This document shows positions 1 through 6,259 of a DNA stretch of 24,224 nt, in pieces. The position numbers and the translations under genes were made by a program. The DNA lies in NCBI GenBank assembly GCA_041744795.1, contig JBGTKD010000176.1, positions 1-24,224 on the forward strand, written 5' to 3'. The notes beneath the pieces were generated by a model. That model did not search any database and was not told where the DNA came from. It saw only the letters and a program-made list of their open reading frames with translations. Numbering within the stretch: position 1 is the first letter of the stretch; each line of letters starts with the position of its first letter. The stretch comes from DATHWB01 sp041744795. Its GTDB lineage: Bacteria > Actinomycetota > Acidimicrobiia > Spongiisociales > ZC4RG35.

Positions 1-261
1 TCGAAGGATCATCGTCGACGTAGGGCGGTGAGCAGCCAACGTTTGCTCATGCACTCTTTGCTCCAATCTGCTGTCGGCCTGGACCAGGGGTCCTCGGTTC
101 GGCTCGGAGGGTACGGGCCACTGGAGGAAGGGTCCTACTCATCTCAGCGCCGATGACTACTCATATACTCGTTTGGCGGTCGACTACCGATCCGAAACCC
201 TGCGACCGAGGTGCGCTCTTCCAGATCTTCGTTGACACACGACCGCGCAGCACCCCAGAAG
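1..261. other. Left-edge stretch without a supported gene
   Basis: I see no convincing gene here. One plus-strand frame is open from the edge to about position 153 but has no recognisable protein features. A 54-codon frame (153-317) runs into the first repeat and is not credible. Because the sequence ends in repeat module a, it is probably the tail of another repeat-delimited unit whose gene lies left of the window. That is inference. Confidence 0.4.
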
Positions 262-420
262 CGACGAAACCCGCCGAAGATCTCTCTCCGGCGGATTTCG
301 GTCAACTGGACAGCTGATTTCTGTCAACTGCTGTTCGTCGGTAGTTGACAGAAATCCCTGACCGGGGATTTCGCGCCGTTCGGGGTGGTGCGTCCACACA
401 CCATCGGCCGGATTTTCACA
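262..420 (+). repeat. Cassette-boundary repeat, copy 1 (modules a+b)
   Basis: This is the first of four related repeats (others near 1562, 3591 and 4252). Module a (262-337) opens with a hairpin (arms 266-276 and 289-299, one mismatch), followed by two direct copies of a GATTTC(T/G)GTCAACT-like motif. Module b starts at 338. The a/b junction lies in the 13-nt spacer of a perfect 13-bp inverted repeat: ATTTCTGTCAACT at 317-329 and AGTTGACAGAAAT at 343-355. Module b then contains GAAATCCC...GGGATTTC and a conserved stretch up to the TTTTCACAC motif near 420. This layout resembles a tyrosine-recombinase core site, but no recombinase is visible, so the role is inferred. Confidence 0.85.
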
Positions 421-480
421 CACCGTCTGCTGCTCGGTGGCGCCCGCAAGCGGCTATGGACGTGGAAATGGTTGCTGCTG

Positions 481-508
481 TTGCTAATGCTCGCACAGTA
501 GGTATCAT
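481..508 (+). promoter_or_regulatory. Promoter of the antitoxin-like gene, with operator-like palindrome
   Basis: A -35-like TTGCTA (481-486), a 16-nt spacer and a -10-like TATCAT (503-508) precede the ATG at 516 by 7 nt, so transcription probably starts on or next to the start codon (leaderless mRNA). An inverted repeat CATGT-ACA-ACATG (506-518) overlaps the -10 box and start codon and is a plausible operator for autoregulation by the Phd-like product. Both points are inference from sequence. Confidence 0.45.
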
Positions 509-515
509 GTACAAC

Positions 516-959
516 ATGTCGGACAACACTGAGAAGCCGTTCGCGGTCGGCACTGCTGAGTTCCGTCAGGCGGCTAGCGGCCCAAAACTGCGAGCTCTGC
601 TCTCTGCTCATCCGGTGGTGGAGGTCGGTCGGTACAAGGACGAGGTTGCTGCGGTCGTGCTTGACCCGGTGCTCTTCGAGGAGTTCCGTGCCGCTTCTGT
701 TCGATTGTCCCAGGTTCGCGAGTTGTTGCCTCTGCTGTTGGCGGCGGTTCGGGCTGGTGCCGCGATTCCGTCGTCAACTCTGGAAGGGCTGGGCTTCGAC
801 CTGGACGACGACAGCTGGCAGATTCTCAACCAGCTGCAGTACCACCTGCCCGTGCGACTGGACTCTGACGAAGAGGGCCGCCCGATCAGCCGTGGGCGGA
901 TTTCGTCCGGTGTCTACGTCGAGGAGCTCGACGAAGAGCTTGTGACGGTCGACGACTGA
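516..959 (+). CDS. Phd/YefM-like antitoxin-type protein
   Basis: A 147-residue soluble protein. Its first half (FAVGTAEFRQAASGPKLRAL, then VVEVGRYKDEVAAVVLDP and VLFEEF) has the length and pattern of the Phd/YefM antitoxin fold: a short helix after a beta strand, two strands carrying a 'value, but do not repeat' motif, then a helix. The second half is a helical, then acidic tail ending ELDEELVTVDD, longer than typical antitoxins. The frame is open back into the repeat (345), but I choose the ATG at 516 because a promoter lies immediately upstream and the extra residues are repeat-encoded. The partner gene starts 4 nt after the stop, as in toxin-antitoxin operons. Antitoxin assignment is by pattern only. 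Confidence 0.55.
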   Translation: MSDNTEKPFAVGTAEFRQAASGPKLRALLSAHPVVEVGRYKDEVAAVVLDPVLFEEFRAASVRLSQVRELLPLLLAAVRAGAAIPSSTLEGLGFDLDDDSWQILNQLQYHLPVRLDSDEEGRPISRGRISSGVYVEELDEELVTVDD

Positions 960-963
960 GACG

Positions 964-1560
964 ATGCAGGATTTCTGGTACCCGCTCGCGGACCAGTACT
1001 GGGTGTCCCCTGCGGACGAGGCCATGTACCCGTTTCGATACGGTGACGTCTGCGCAACTCCTGATCTTCCGAACTTGCGGACTGGCAAGGGAAAGCCGTG
1101 GCACAAGGTACTGGTGCTCCATCCCAGTTGTGAGCTTGGCGCCAAAGCTGGTCCTGACACCGAAGTACTGGTCGCACGAGTGAACCGGGTGTCGGACATC
1201 GGAACGAACCAACGGGCCGCAGTTCGCCTCGGGTGGGCTGAGCGAGACGGGAGGCTGCTCGTGGCGCACGCCAACACGTTCTGGCTGCCGCCCCTGCCCG
1301 GTCAGGACTCTGACATCGACTGGTATGCCGACTTTCGGCGACTGGCGGCAGTGCCGTTGGGTGATCTGCGGGAGGCCGGCAGAGCGGCGGCCATGACGCA
1401 CGACACGCGAGTGCGTCTCATTCGCCGAGAGATCTACTTCAAGTATCGGTGGCTGCTGGATGTCGACGAGGTTCGGAACAACGAGTCGCGTCGGATAGGT
1501 AACGATGCCACCTTTGAGGGGCCGCGCCCGAGCTGGGCACCGTATTTCGACTCGACGTGA
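964..1560 (+). CDS. Hypothetical protein, partner of the Phd-like gene (possible toxin)
   Basis: A 198-residue protein I do not recognise as a known family. It begins MQDFWYPLADQYWVSPADEA, has an aromatic-rich N-terminus, a KVLVLHPSCELG strand segment with a single Cys near residue 52, then a beta-rich stretch (VLVARVNRVSDIG, VRLGWAERDGRLLVAH) and a basic helical C-terminal part (RVRLIRREIYFKYRWLLDV). No membrane segment or signal peptide. It starts 4 nt after the antitoxin-like gene and its stop is one base before the next repeat, so the pair fills its unit completely. Small size, pairing and location suggest a toxin or an effector regulated by the upstream protein, but no catalytic motif is visible to prove it. 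Confidence 0.5.
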   Translation: MQDFWYPLADQYWVSPADEAMYPFRYGDVCATPDLPNLRTGKGKPWHKVLVLHPSCELGAKAGPDTEVLVARVNRVSDIGTNQRAAVRLGWAERDGRLLVAHANTFWLPPLPGQDSDIDWYADFRRLAAVPLGDLREAGRAAAMTHDTRVRLIRREIYFKYRWLLDVDEVRNNESRRIGNDATFEGPRPSWAPYFDST

Positions 1561-1561
1561 T

Positions 1562-1744
1562 ACGACGAAATCCGCCGGAGCTGACTCTCCGACGGATTTC
1601 TGTCATCTCAGCAGCTTTTTTCTGTCAACTACTGTTCGTCGGTAGTTGACAGAAATGCCTGACCGGGGGTTTCGCGCCGTTTCGGGTGGTGCGTCCACAC
1701 ACCATTGGCTCGATTTTCACACGAACCGCCACTGGTACATCTGG
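1562..1744 (+). repeat. Cassette-boundary repeat, copy 2 (modules a+b)
   Basis: Module a spans 1562-1638 and module b 1639-1744. The outer hairpin pairs 1567-1580 with 1587-1600 (single C/A mismatch, loop CTGACT). Its loop-proximal pairs differ from copy 4 but remain paired. The central inverted arms are TTTCTGTCAACT (1619-1630) and AGTTGACAGAAA (1644-1655) around a 13-nt spacer. Module b matches copy 3 closely through GAACCG and the CATCTGG motif near 1744. The module begins one base after the stop of the preceding gene. Confidence 0.88.
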
Positions 1745-1816
1745 GAAACCGATCATCGCTAAGAGAGACGCGGACAGGCCCGATCGTCAGATCCAACTTG
1801 TTGCAGGATCTCTCTC
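1745..1816. other. Short spacer downstream of tetR
   Basis: Contains a weak inverted repeat, AGATCC (1789-1794) with GGATCT (1806-1811), just past the tetR stop on the minus strand. It lacks a T-run, so a terminator role is doubtful. Confidence 0.25.
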
Positions 1817-2413
1817 CTAACTGCTATCCCTCTGCCATCCATCGACCATGACCTCGATGGCGTCGTGCAGCAGCTGCGTCCGGTCGGCGGGAACAGTGGG
1901 CGGGATCTTTCCTGCAGCATTGAGTCGCGCTAGGCCGTACACCATCCCCCACGCGGTCGCACAGCGTCGGAGCACCTCAGCTTCGTCGACGCCTGACGGC
2001 TGGTTGGCGGCGACGGTCTCGCGCAGGATTGTCCAGTACCTGATGGCTGCAGCCTGGAGTCGAGGGTGATCCGACATGACGACGAGTGGACCGTAGACGA
2101 GGTCATGGACGTGGGGCTGTCCGTCGATGAACGCGAGGTAGGCGTCTACGAGGGCATGAAGACGGGCACCGGGGTCCAGCCCGACGGCAGCAATGCGCCT
2201 GGCGGCGTCGGTCACGGCATGTTCGAGTCCCGCACCAGCGACGGCAGCGAGGAAACGCCGCTTGTCGCCGAAGTGGACGTACGGCGCCTGGTGGCTCACA
2301 CCGACCCGCTGCGCTACCTGGCGGATACTCAGTTGTTCCGCCGACTGCGCTTCGAGCAGTTCCAGCGCGGTAGCGATGAGCCGACTCGTCAACTCTGTCC
2401 CGTCATGCGCCAC
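1817..2413 (-). CDS. TetR family transcriptional regulator
   Basis: A 198-residue one-component repressor. The N-terminal 60 residues hold the TetR helix-turn-helix (LSIRQVAQRVGVSHQAPYVH, then FGDKRRFLAAV). The rest is an all-helical ligand-binding domain with the W-x-x-x-G pattern near the C-terminus (ATAWGMVYGLARL), typical of TetR members with WHG-type C-terminal domains. The start is GTG at 2413 (V-A-H-D-G); no in-frame ATG nearby is better. It is divergent from the hydrolase-fold gene at 2487. The 73-bp gap contains two copies of a 13-bp palindrome overlapping both promoters, so it most likely represses itself and its neighbour and is released by a small hydrophobic ligand. The ligand cannot be deduced. 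Confidence 0.9.
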   Translation of the reverse strand: MAHDGTELTSRLIATALELLEAQSAEQLSIRQVAQRVGVSHQAPYVHFGDKRRFLAAVAGAGLEHAVTDAARRIAAVGLDPGARLHALVDAYLAFIDGQPHVHDLVYGPLVVMSDHPRLQAAAIRYWTILRETVAANQPSGVDEAEVLRRCATAWGMVYGLARLNAAGKIPPTVPADRTQLLHDAIEVMVDGWQRDSS

Positions 2414-2428
2414 TTTTTTTAGTTCCGA

Positions 2429-2473
2429 TTGACACTGTCAAGCAATATGACAATACTGGGTTGACAGTGTCAA
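2429..2473. promoter_or_regulatory. Divergent promoter with two TetR-type operators
   Basis: TTGACACTGTCAA (2429-2441) and its reverse-complement TTGACAGTGTCAA (2461-2473) form two near-perfect palindromes about three helical turns apart. The left one supplies a consensus -35 (TTGACA 2429-2434) with AATACT (2452-2457) 17 nt downstream as the -10 for the plus-strand gene. The right one supplies TTGACA on the minus strand, with CATATT (2444-2449) as a likely tetR -10. Operators overlapping -35 and start regions fit TetR autorepression. Confidence 0.8.
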
Positions 2474-2486
2474 GTCGGGAGAGGCG

Positions 2487-3311
2487 ATGCAGAGGGAGCA
2501 GATGATCTCGACAACCGTGGGCGATCTCGCGGTTCGCATCTTCGGCGATGCTCCCGGTAGGCCAACTGCGTTGTTGTGGCACAGCCTGTTCGTCGACAGT
2601 CGGAGTTGGCAACGTGTCGAAGGGGATCTCGCCGAGGATCGCAGACTCGTCCTCGTGACCGGGCCCGGCCACGGCGCCAGCACCGATCCTGGCCGGCGGT
2701 ACACCATGGAAGGGTGCGCCGATGCAGCGATGTCCATCATCGATCACCTCGACATCGATGGACCTATCGACTGGGTCGGAAATGCATGGGGCGGTCACGT
2801 TGGCTTGATCGCCGCGAGCAAGCATCCCGAACGATTCAGGAGTCTCGTCGCTGCGGGCACACCGGTTCACAGCTACACGCGATCGGGACGAATCCAGACT
2901 TCCATGCTCCTCATGGTGTACCGCTTGTTCGGCCCGCGCCGATTCCTGGTCGACAGCGTCATCGAAGTGCTGCTCTCCGAACGGACACGCTCCAATGATC
3001 CGGCCGCGGTCGCACTCACACGTGACAGCTTCGTGAAGGCTGGCGGACTCGCCAATGCGGTGGCGTCGATCTCGCTCCGACGACCGGACCTCACGCCATT
3101 GCTGCCCAAGGTGCAGGTACCGACGCTGTTCCTCACCGGCACAGAGCACGCCGACTGGACGCCGGATCAAGCAAGGGCGGCCAGCCAGTTGCTACCTGAC
3201 GGTTCCGTGGGAGTGTTGGAAGGGTCGGCGTACCTGAGCCCGCTCGAAGCGCCGGAGGAGTTCAGCCGACTCGTCCGGGAATACTGGGCGACCCATCAAC
3301 CGAGCCACTGA
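2487..3311 (+). CDS. Alpha/beta-hydrolase-fold protein lacking catalytic residues
   Basis: A 274-residue protein with the alpha/beta-hydrolase core: an N-terminal beta sheet, LLWHSLFVDSRSW where the usual HG oxyanion motif sits, a nucleophile elbow, a helical cap region (about 130-200) and the C-terminal EGSAYLSPLEAPEEF. The elbow reads VGNAWGGH, so residue 100 is Ala where a Ser (G-x-S-x-G) is expected. At the usual catalytic His (GHLSP-type motif) it has Tyr249 (AYLSP). The reading frame is otherwise intact, so it is not a decayed gene. It may be a non-hydrolytic binding protein or use altered chemistry. The start ATG has a good GGGAGAGG ribosome site. It is divergently transcribed from the TetR gene and probably controlled by it. 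Confidence 0.85.
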   Translation: MQREQMISTTVGDLAVRIFGDAPGRPTALLWHSLFVDSRSWQRVEGDLAEDRRLVLVTGPGHGASTDPGRRYTMEGCADAAMSIIDHLDIDGPIDWVGNAWGGHVGLIAASKHPERFRSLVAAGTPVHSYTRSGRIQTSMLLMVYRLFGPRRFLVDSVIEVLLSERTRSNDPAAVALTRDSFVKAGGLANAVASISLRRPDLTPLLPKVQVPTLFLTGTEHADWTPDQARAASQLLPDGSVGVLEGSAYLSPLEAPEEFSRLVREYWATHQPSH

Positions 3312-3590
3312 CACTCGAAGATTGACCTTGTACTCACCCACGCCAGAGGACGATTCCAAGCCAGATCAATCCGAACAGGGTGACGAGGGGGCAGCTACGC
3401 CGGCCGCACAGCTGTCGCCGGCAAGAAGATGGCCCAAGGAAAACCTCCCCGGCAGCCAGCCACCACCTAGTCCGCCACACCATCCCCGCCTCCGGGGATC
3501 GGCGTCTCCTGCCTCTAAAACCTGTTCAACGCAGATGACGCCCCTTCGAGGGCGTTTTCTCGTATCGTCGCCCTGTCTCGAACCCGTCTG
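3312..3590. other. Non-coding tail of unit 2
   Basis: This stretch follows the hydrolase-fold gene. A TTG-initiated frame (3322-3660) is Pro/Ser-rich, has no recognisable domain and runs through a terminator and the next repeat, so I do not accept it. A small hairpin, ATCCCCG...CGGGGAT (3483-3500), and a better terminator at 3538 are present. The frame-shifted coding-like fragments may be remnants of a lost gene. Confidence 0.35.
3538..3558 (+). terminator. Rho-independent terminator after the hydrolase-fold gene
   Basis: ACGCCC-(CTTCGA)-GGGCGT followed by TTTCT forms a GC-rich hairpin with a short T-tract, on the strand of the hydrolase-fold gene and about 230 nt after its stop. It lies before repeat copy 3, insulating the next unit. 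Confidence 0.6.
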
Positions 3591-3776
3591 GAACGACGAA
3601 ATCCGCTGGAGATTTCTCCCCGACGGATTTCTGTCAACTCGACAGCCACTTTTCGGTTAGCTGTCGTTCGTCGGTAGTTGACAGAAATGCCTGACCGGGG
3701 GTTTCGCGCCTTCCGGGGTGGTGCGTCCACACACCATTGGCCGATTTTTCACACGAACCGACATTGGTTCATCTGG
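3591..3776 (+). repeat. Cassette-boundary repeat, copy 3 (modules a+b)
   Basis: Module a is 3591-3670, module b 3671-3776. The outer hairpin (3598-3611 with 3618-3631) keeps pairing through a T/G wobble. The left central arm has diverged (3650-3662), but two of its changes against the right arm AGTTGACAGAAAT (3676-3688) give G/T wobble pairs rather than mismatches. Module b abuts the stop codon of the cupin gene on the opposite strand (3777). Confidence 0.85.
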
Positions 3777-4145
3777 TTACTGGGCGAGCAGCGGCGCCAC
3801 TTCCTCCATGAAAGCTGCATTTTCAGCGGCCGGGCTGAACTCAGCCAGCAAACAACCGGTCTCTGTGAAGACACGATCATGTCCGGACGGCATGTAATAG
3901 ACCTCGCCAGCGTTGATCGTCTCGGTGGAACCATCGGTGTACCTGACGCTCCACGAACCCTCGATCACGTAACCCCAGTGCGGTACGGGGCACGAACCGC
4001 TCGAAACCTGAGCGAGTAGTGGTGACAGATCGACTCCCGGGTCGAAGCGGTTGATGTTCACCGCCATCTCTCCCCACTGGGTCCCCTTGAGCGTGACCGC
4101 ATCAGAGTCCATGAGCGTGTCGAGTTCGGCCTGCGTGGACTTCAT
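3777..4145 (-). CDS. Small single-domain cupin protein
   Basis: A 122-residue protein of the cupin beta-barrel superfamily. Cupin motif 1 is seen as CPVPHWGYVIEGSWSVRYTDG (His, then Glu before the conserved Gly) and motif 2 as GEVYYMPSGHDRVF (the P-x-G-x-x-x pattern with His). His and Glu would normally bind a divalent metal, though only part of the usual H-x-H pair is present, so metal binding and enzymatic activity are uncertain. The frame is open upstream to 4184, but the ATG at 4145 is preferred because AGGGG lies 7 nt before it. The gene is the sole cargo of unit 3, and its stop codon directly touches module b of repeat copy 3. Confidence 0.85.
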   Translation of the reverse strand: MKSTQAELDTLMDSDAVTLKGTQWGEMAVNINRFDPGVDLSPLLAQVSSGSCPVPHWGYVIEGSWSVRYTDGSTETINAGEVYYMPSGHDRVFTETGCLLAEFSPAAENAAFMEEVAPLLAQ

Positions 4146-4194
4146 GTCGGTACCCCTATCCGGCCGGTCGTTCCCGCACGTCATCGATCATGGT

Positions 4195-4228
4195 GAGCGA
4201 AGTCGCTCGGTGAGCAGGAAGGTCCTGC
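4195..4228. promoter_or_regulatory. Two short hairpins upstream of the cupin gene
   Basis: GAGCGA-AG-TCGCTC (4195-4208) and GCAGGA-AGG-TCCTGC (4214-4228) lie side by side in the roughly 105-bp region between the cupin start and repeat copy 4. They could be operators or 5' leader structures of the cupin mRNA. The sequence does not decide. Confidence 0.3.
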
Positions 4229-4251
4229 ATGCCGACTCGGGGACATCGTAG

Positions 4252-4329
4252 GAACGACGAAATCCGCCGGACGGTGAGTCCGACGGATTTCTGTCAACTC
4301 GACAGCTGATTTCGGTCAACTGCTGTTCG

Positions 4330-4330
<1 letters not shown>
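4252..4330 (+). repeat. Cassette-boundary repeat, copy 4 (module a only, ends at the tRNA)
   Basis: Full-length module a (4252-4329) with the strongest hairpin of the set: 4259-4272 pairs with 4278-4291, one C/A mismatch, loop GGTGA. Module b is absent: after CTGTTCGT the sequence switches at once to the 3' end of the tRNA-fMet gene. On the minus strand the same hairpin, followed by a modest T-rich tail, may also act as the tRNA transcript terminator. Loss of module b at precisely the a/b junction makes the boundary look like a recombination point. Confidence 0.85.
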
Positions 4331-4403
<73 letters not shown>

Positions 4404-4576
4404 TCGTGTGGGCGCAAGGGTAGGAAGGTCGAGGGTTGTTCGCAAAGCTAGATCTTGTCGGAGGCTTCAACGCCAGCGGAGTGCCATCGAAATCCAGACT
4501 TCCAACTCGCGTACGGGCGGGGCCATCGAGCTCGCCTCGAGATATCAACCGGGGCAGTCCGTAGGATGCGCCAGCG
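4404..4576. other. Intergenic region between divergent tRNA-fMet and the ABC exporter
   Basis: Holds the tRNA promoter at its left end. At the right end a TAGGAT box (4562-4567) lies 9 nt before the exporter ATG, suggesting a very short leader. Nothing else recognised. Confidence 0.4.
4417..4445 (-). promoter_or_regulatory. Promoter of tRNA-fMet
   Basis: On the minus strand TTGCGA (4445-4440), a 17-nt spacer and TACCCT (4422-4417) lie 13 nt before the mature tRNA 5' end, a normal sigma-A-type arrangement for a stable RNA gene. Confidence 0.55.
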
Positions 4577-6259
4577 ATGACTGACACCGACGTCTCCACA
4601 GGCCGCGAGGAGCGCGTCCGCCTCTTCGCCGCCGGACGGCATGGAATCCGGACTTCTGTCCTCGCCGGTGGGGCGCGCGCCGTGCTTGGAGCGGCGGCGG
4701 TCGTTGCGATCGGACGGATCATCGATCGAGCCGGGGACCAGGGTTTCGACACCGGACTGCTGACATGGCTCGCTGTTCTACTCCTCGGACGAGCCGTACT
4801 CGCCGTGATCCCGCCTCTGGCCGCCACCATCACGGCCACCCGCGTCGAGTCCGACCTCCGTCGCCGCCTCCTCGCTGCCGTCATGCGGGTTGGTCCGTGG
4901 TCAGGACGCCGAACAGGCGACACGGTCGCCAAGGCCACCGAAGGTGTCGACGCCGTCGGGGCGCTCGCCGGCACCTTCCTTCCCCAACTTATCGGCGGGA
5001 TGACTATCCCCCTGCTTCTCATCGCAGTGATAGCAACCATTGACTTGCCCACAGGTGCCGTCCTGTTGGCCGTCCTGCCGCTGATTCCCCTCCTGCTGCG
5101 CCTTCTCGAGAAACGCTTCACGTCGGTGAGCGCCCGGTACCGGGAGACGGCCGATCAGTTGGCCTCCCGGTTCCTGGACGGAATTCAAGGCTTGCGGACA
5201 CTCACGGCACTCGACCGGGCCGACGCCTACGGCGACGACATCGAACGGGAGGCAGAGCGTCTCCGCGACGAGACGATGAGGCTGCTGAGAGTGAATCAGC
5301 TCGCTCTGCTCGCGGTCGACACCCTGTTCACGTTCGGCACCGTCGTCGCGGCAGCCGCACTCGCCGCGACCCGGCTATCCGCCGGCGCGATCAGCGTCGG
5401 CGAAGCGGTCGCCATTGTCCTACTCGGCGTCATGCTGATTGAACCGCTTGGCCAAATCGGCCGCTTCTTCTACGTCGGGGCTATCGGTCGCGCCGCAGCC
5501 GCGGAAGTGCGGGAGCTTCTAGGCCTAGCCACACACGATCAGGATGGGGCAACCTCAACCGAGCACCAAGACGGCGGGACCATCGAGTTCGATTCAGTCG
5601 AATTCGCCTATCCGGACGGCACCCAAGCGATCGACGGAGCCACGTTCACCATCGGTGCAGGCGAGAGAGTGGCGCTGGTAGGAGCGTCGGGAGCGGGCAA
5701 ATCCACGATCGCTCACCTGATCCTTGAATTGCTCCAGCCCACCGTCGGGACTGTTCGGGTGAACGGCAGCGCCACCCTCGTCCCCCAGCGCCCCTTCCTG
5801 TTCCACGGGTCGGTGGCCGACAACCTGCGGCTCGCCAAGCCGGATGCGACCGACCAGGAACTGTGGACCGCCCTCGAAGCCGCCGACCTCGCCGATGCTA
5901 TACGCCAGCGCCGGGATCAACTCGACGCGCCTGTCGGCGAACGCGGAATGCGGCTCAGCGGCGGCGAGTTGCAGCGGTTGGCGATAGCCCGGGCTCTTCT
6001 CGCCGATGCAGAGGTCGTGGTTCTCGACGAACCGACATCAAATGTGGACTTGGCGACCGAAGAACGACTACGGACGGCGATCGAGCGTCTCACCGTGGGA
6101 CGCACGGTCGTCATCATCGCCCACCGCCGGTCCACCATTGCTGGAACCGATCGGGTGCTGATTCTCGACGGTGGACGACCGGTCCGAGACCTGACGGGAA
6201 CAGATGCCGCGGGAATCCTCGGCCCGGGCTTCGCAGGACAGTCTGGGGGCGAGTCGTGA
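4577..6259 (+). CDS. ABC exporter half-transporter, CydD-like
   Basis: A 560-residue fused permease/ATPase. Residues 1-310 are the type I exporter membrane domain (hydrophobic helices near 27-50, 62-80, 135-155, 158-178, 245-266 and 275-295). The ATPase follows: Walker A GASGAGKST (369-377), Q-loop VPQRP (402-406), signature LSGGE (460-464), Walker B VVVLDEPT (480-487), H-loop AHR. The stretch between Walker A and the Q-loop is short, lacking the usual segment after the GxVxxNG turn. It overlaps the next gene by GTGA, so the two products should be translated together and form a heterodimer. Similarity is closest to CydDC-type exporters (cysteine/glutathione export for cytochrome assembly), but no cydAB is nearby, so the substrate is open. 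Confidence 0.82.
   Translation: MTDTDVSTGREERVRLFAAGRHGIRTSVLAGGARAVLGAAAVVAIGRIIDRAGDQGFDTGLLTWLAVLLLGRAVLAVIPPLAATITATRVESDLRRRLLAAVMRVGPWSGRRTGDTVAKATEGVDAVGALAGTFLPQLIGGMTIPLLLIAVIATIDLPTGAVLLAVLPLIPLLLRLLEKRFTSVSARYRETADQLASRFLDGIQGLRTLTALDRADAYGDDIEREAERLRDETMRLLRVNQLALLAVDTLFTFGTVVAAAALAATRLSAGAISVGEAVAIVLLGVMLIEPLGQIGRFFYVGAIGRAAAAEVRELLGLATHDQDGATSTEHQDGGTIEFDSVEFAYPDGTQAIDGATFTIGAGERVALVGASGAGKSTIAHLILELLQPTVGTVRVNGSATLVPQRPFLFHGSVADNLRLAKPDATDQELWTALEAADLADAIRQRRDQLDAPVGERGMRLSGGELQRLAIARALLADAEVVVLDEPTSNVDLATEERLRTAIERLTVGRTVVIIAHRRSTIAGTDRVLILDGGRPVRDLTGTDAAGILGPGFAGQSGGES

Noticed and set aside
345..515. N-terminal extension of the antitoxin-like gene
   Set aside because: The added residues are encoded by repeat module b and the promoter lies downstream of that start.
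3322..3660. TTG-initiated 112-codon frame after the hydrolase-fold gene
   Set aside because: Low-complexity composition, no ribosome site, and it runs through a terminator and repeat copy 3.
5863..6255. Upstream extension of the CydC-like gene
   Set aside because: It lies wholly within the CydD-like gene in another frame. The GTGA overlap start gives the normal family length.
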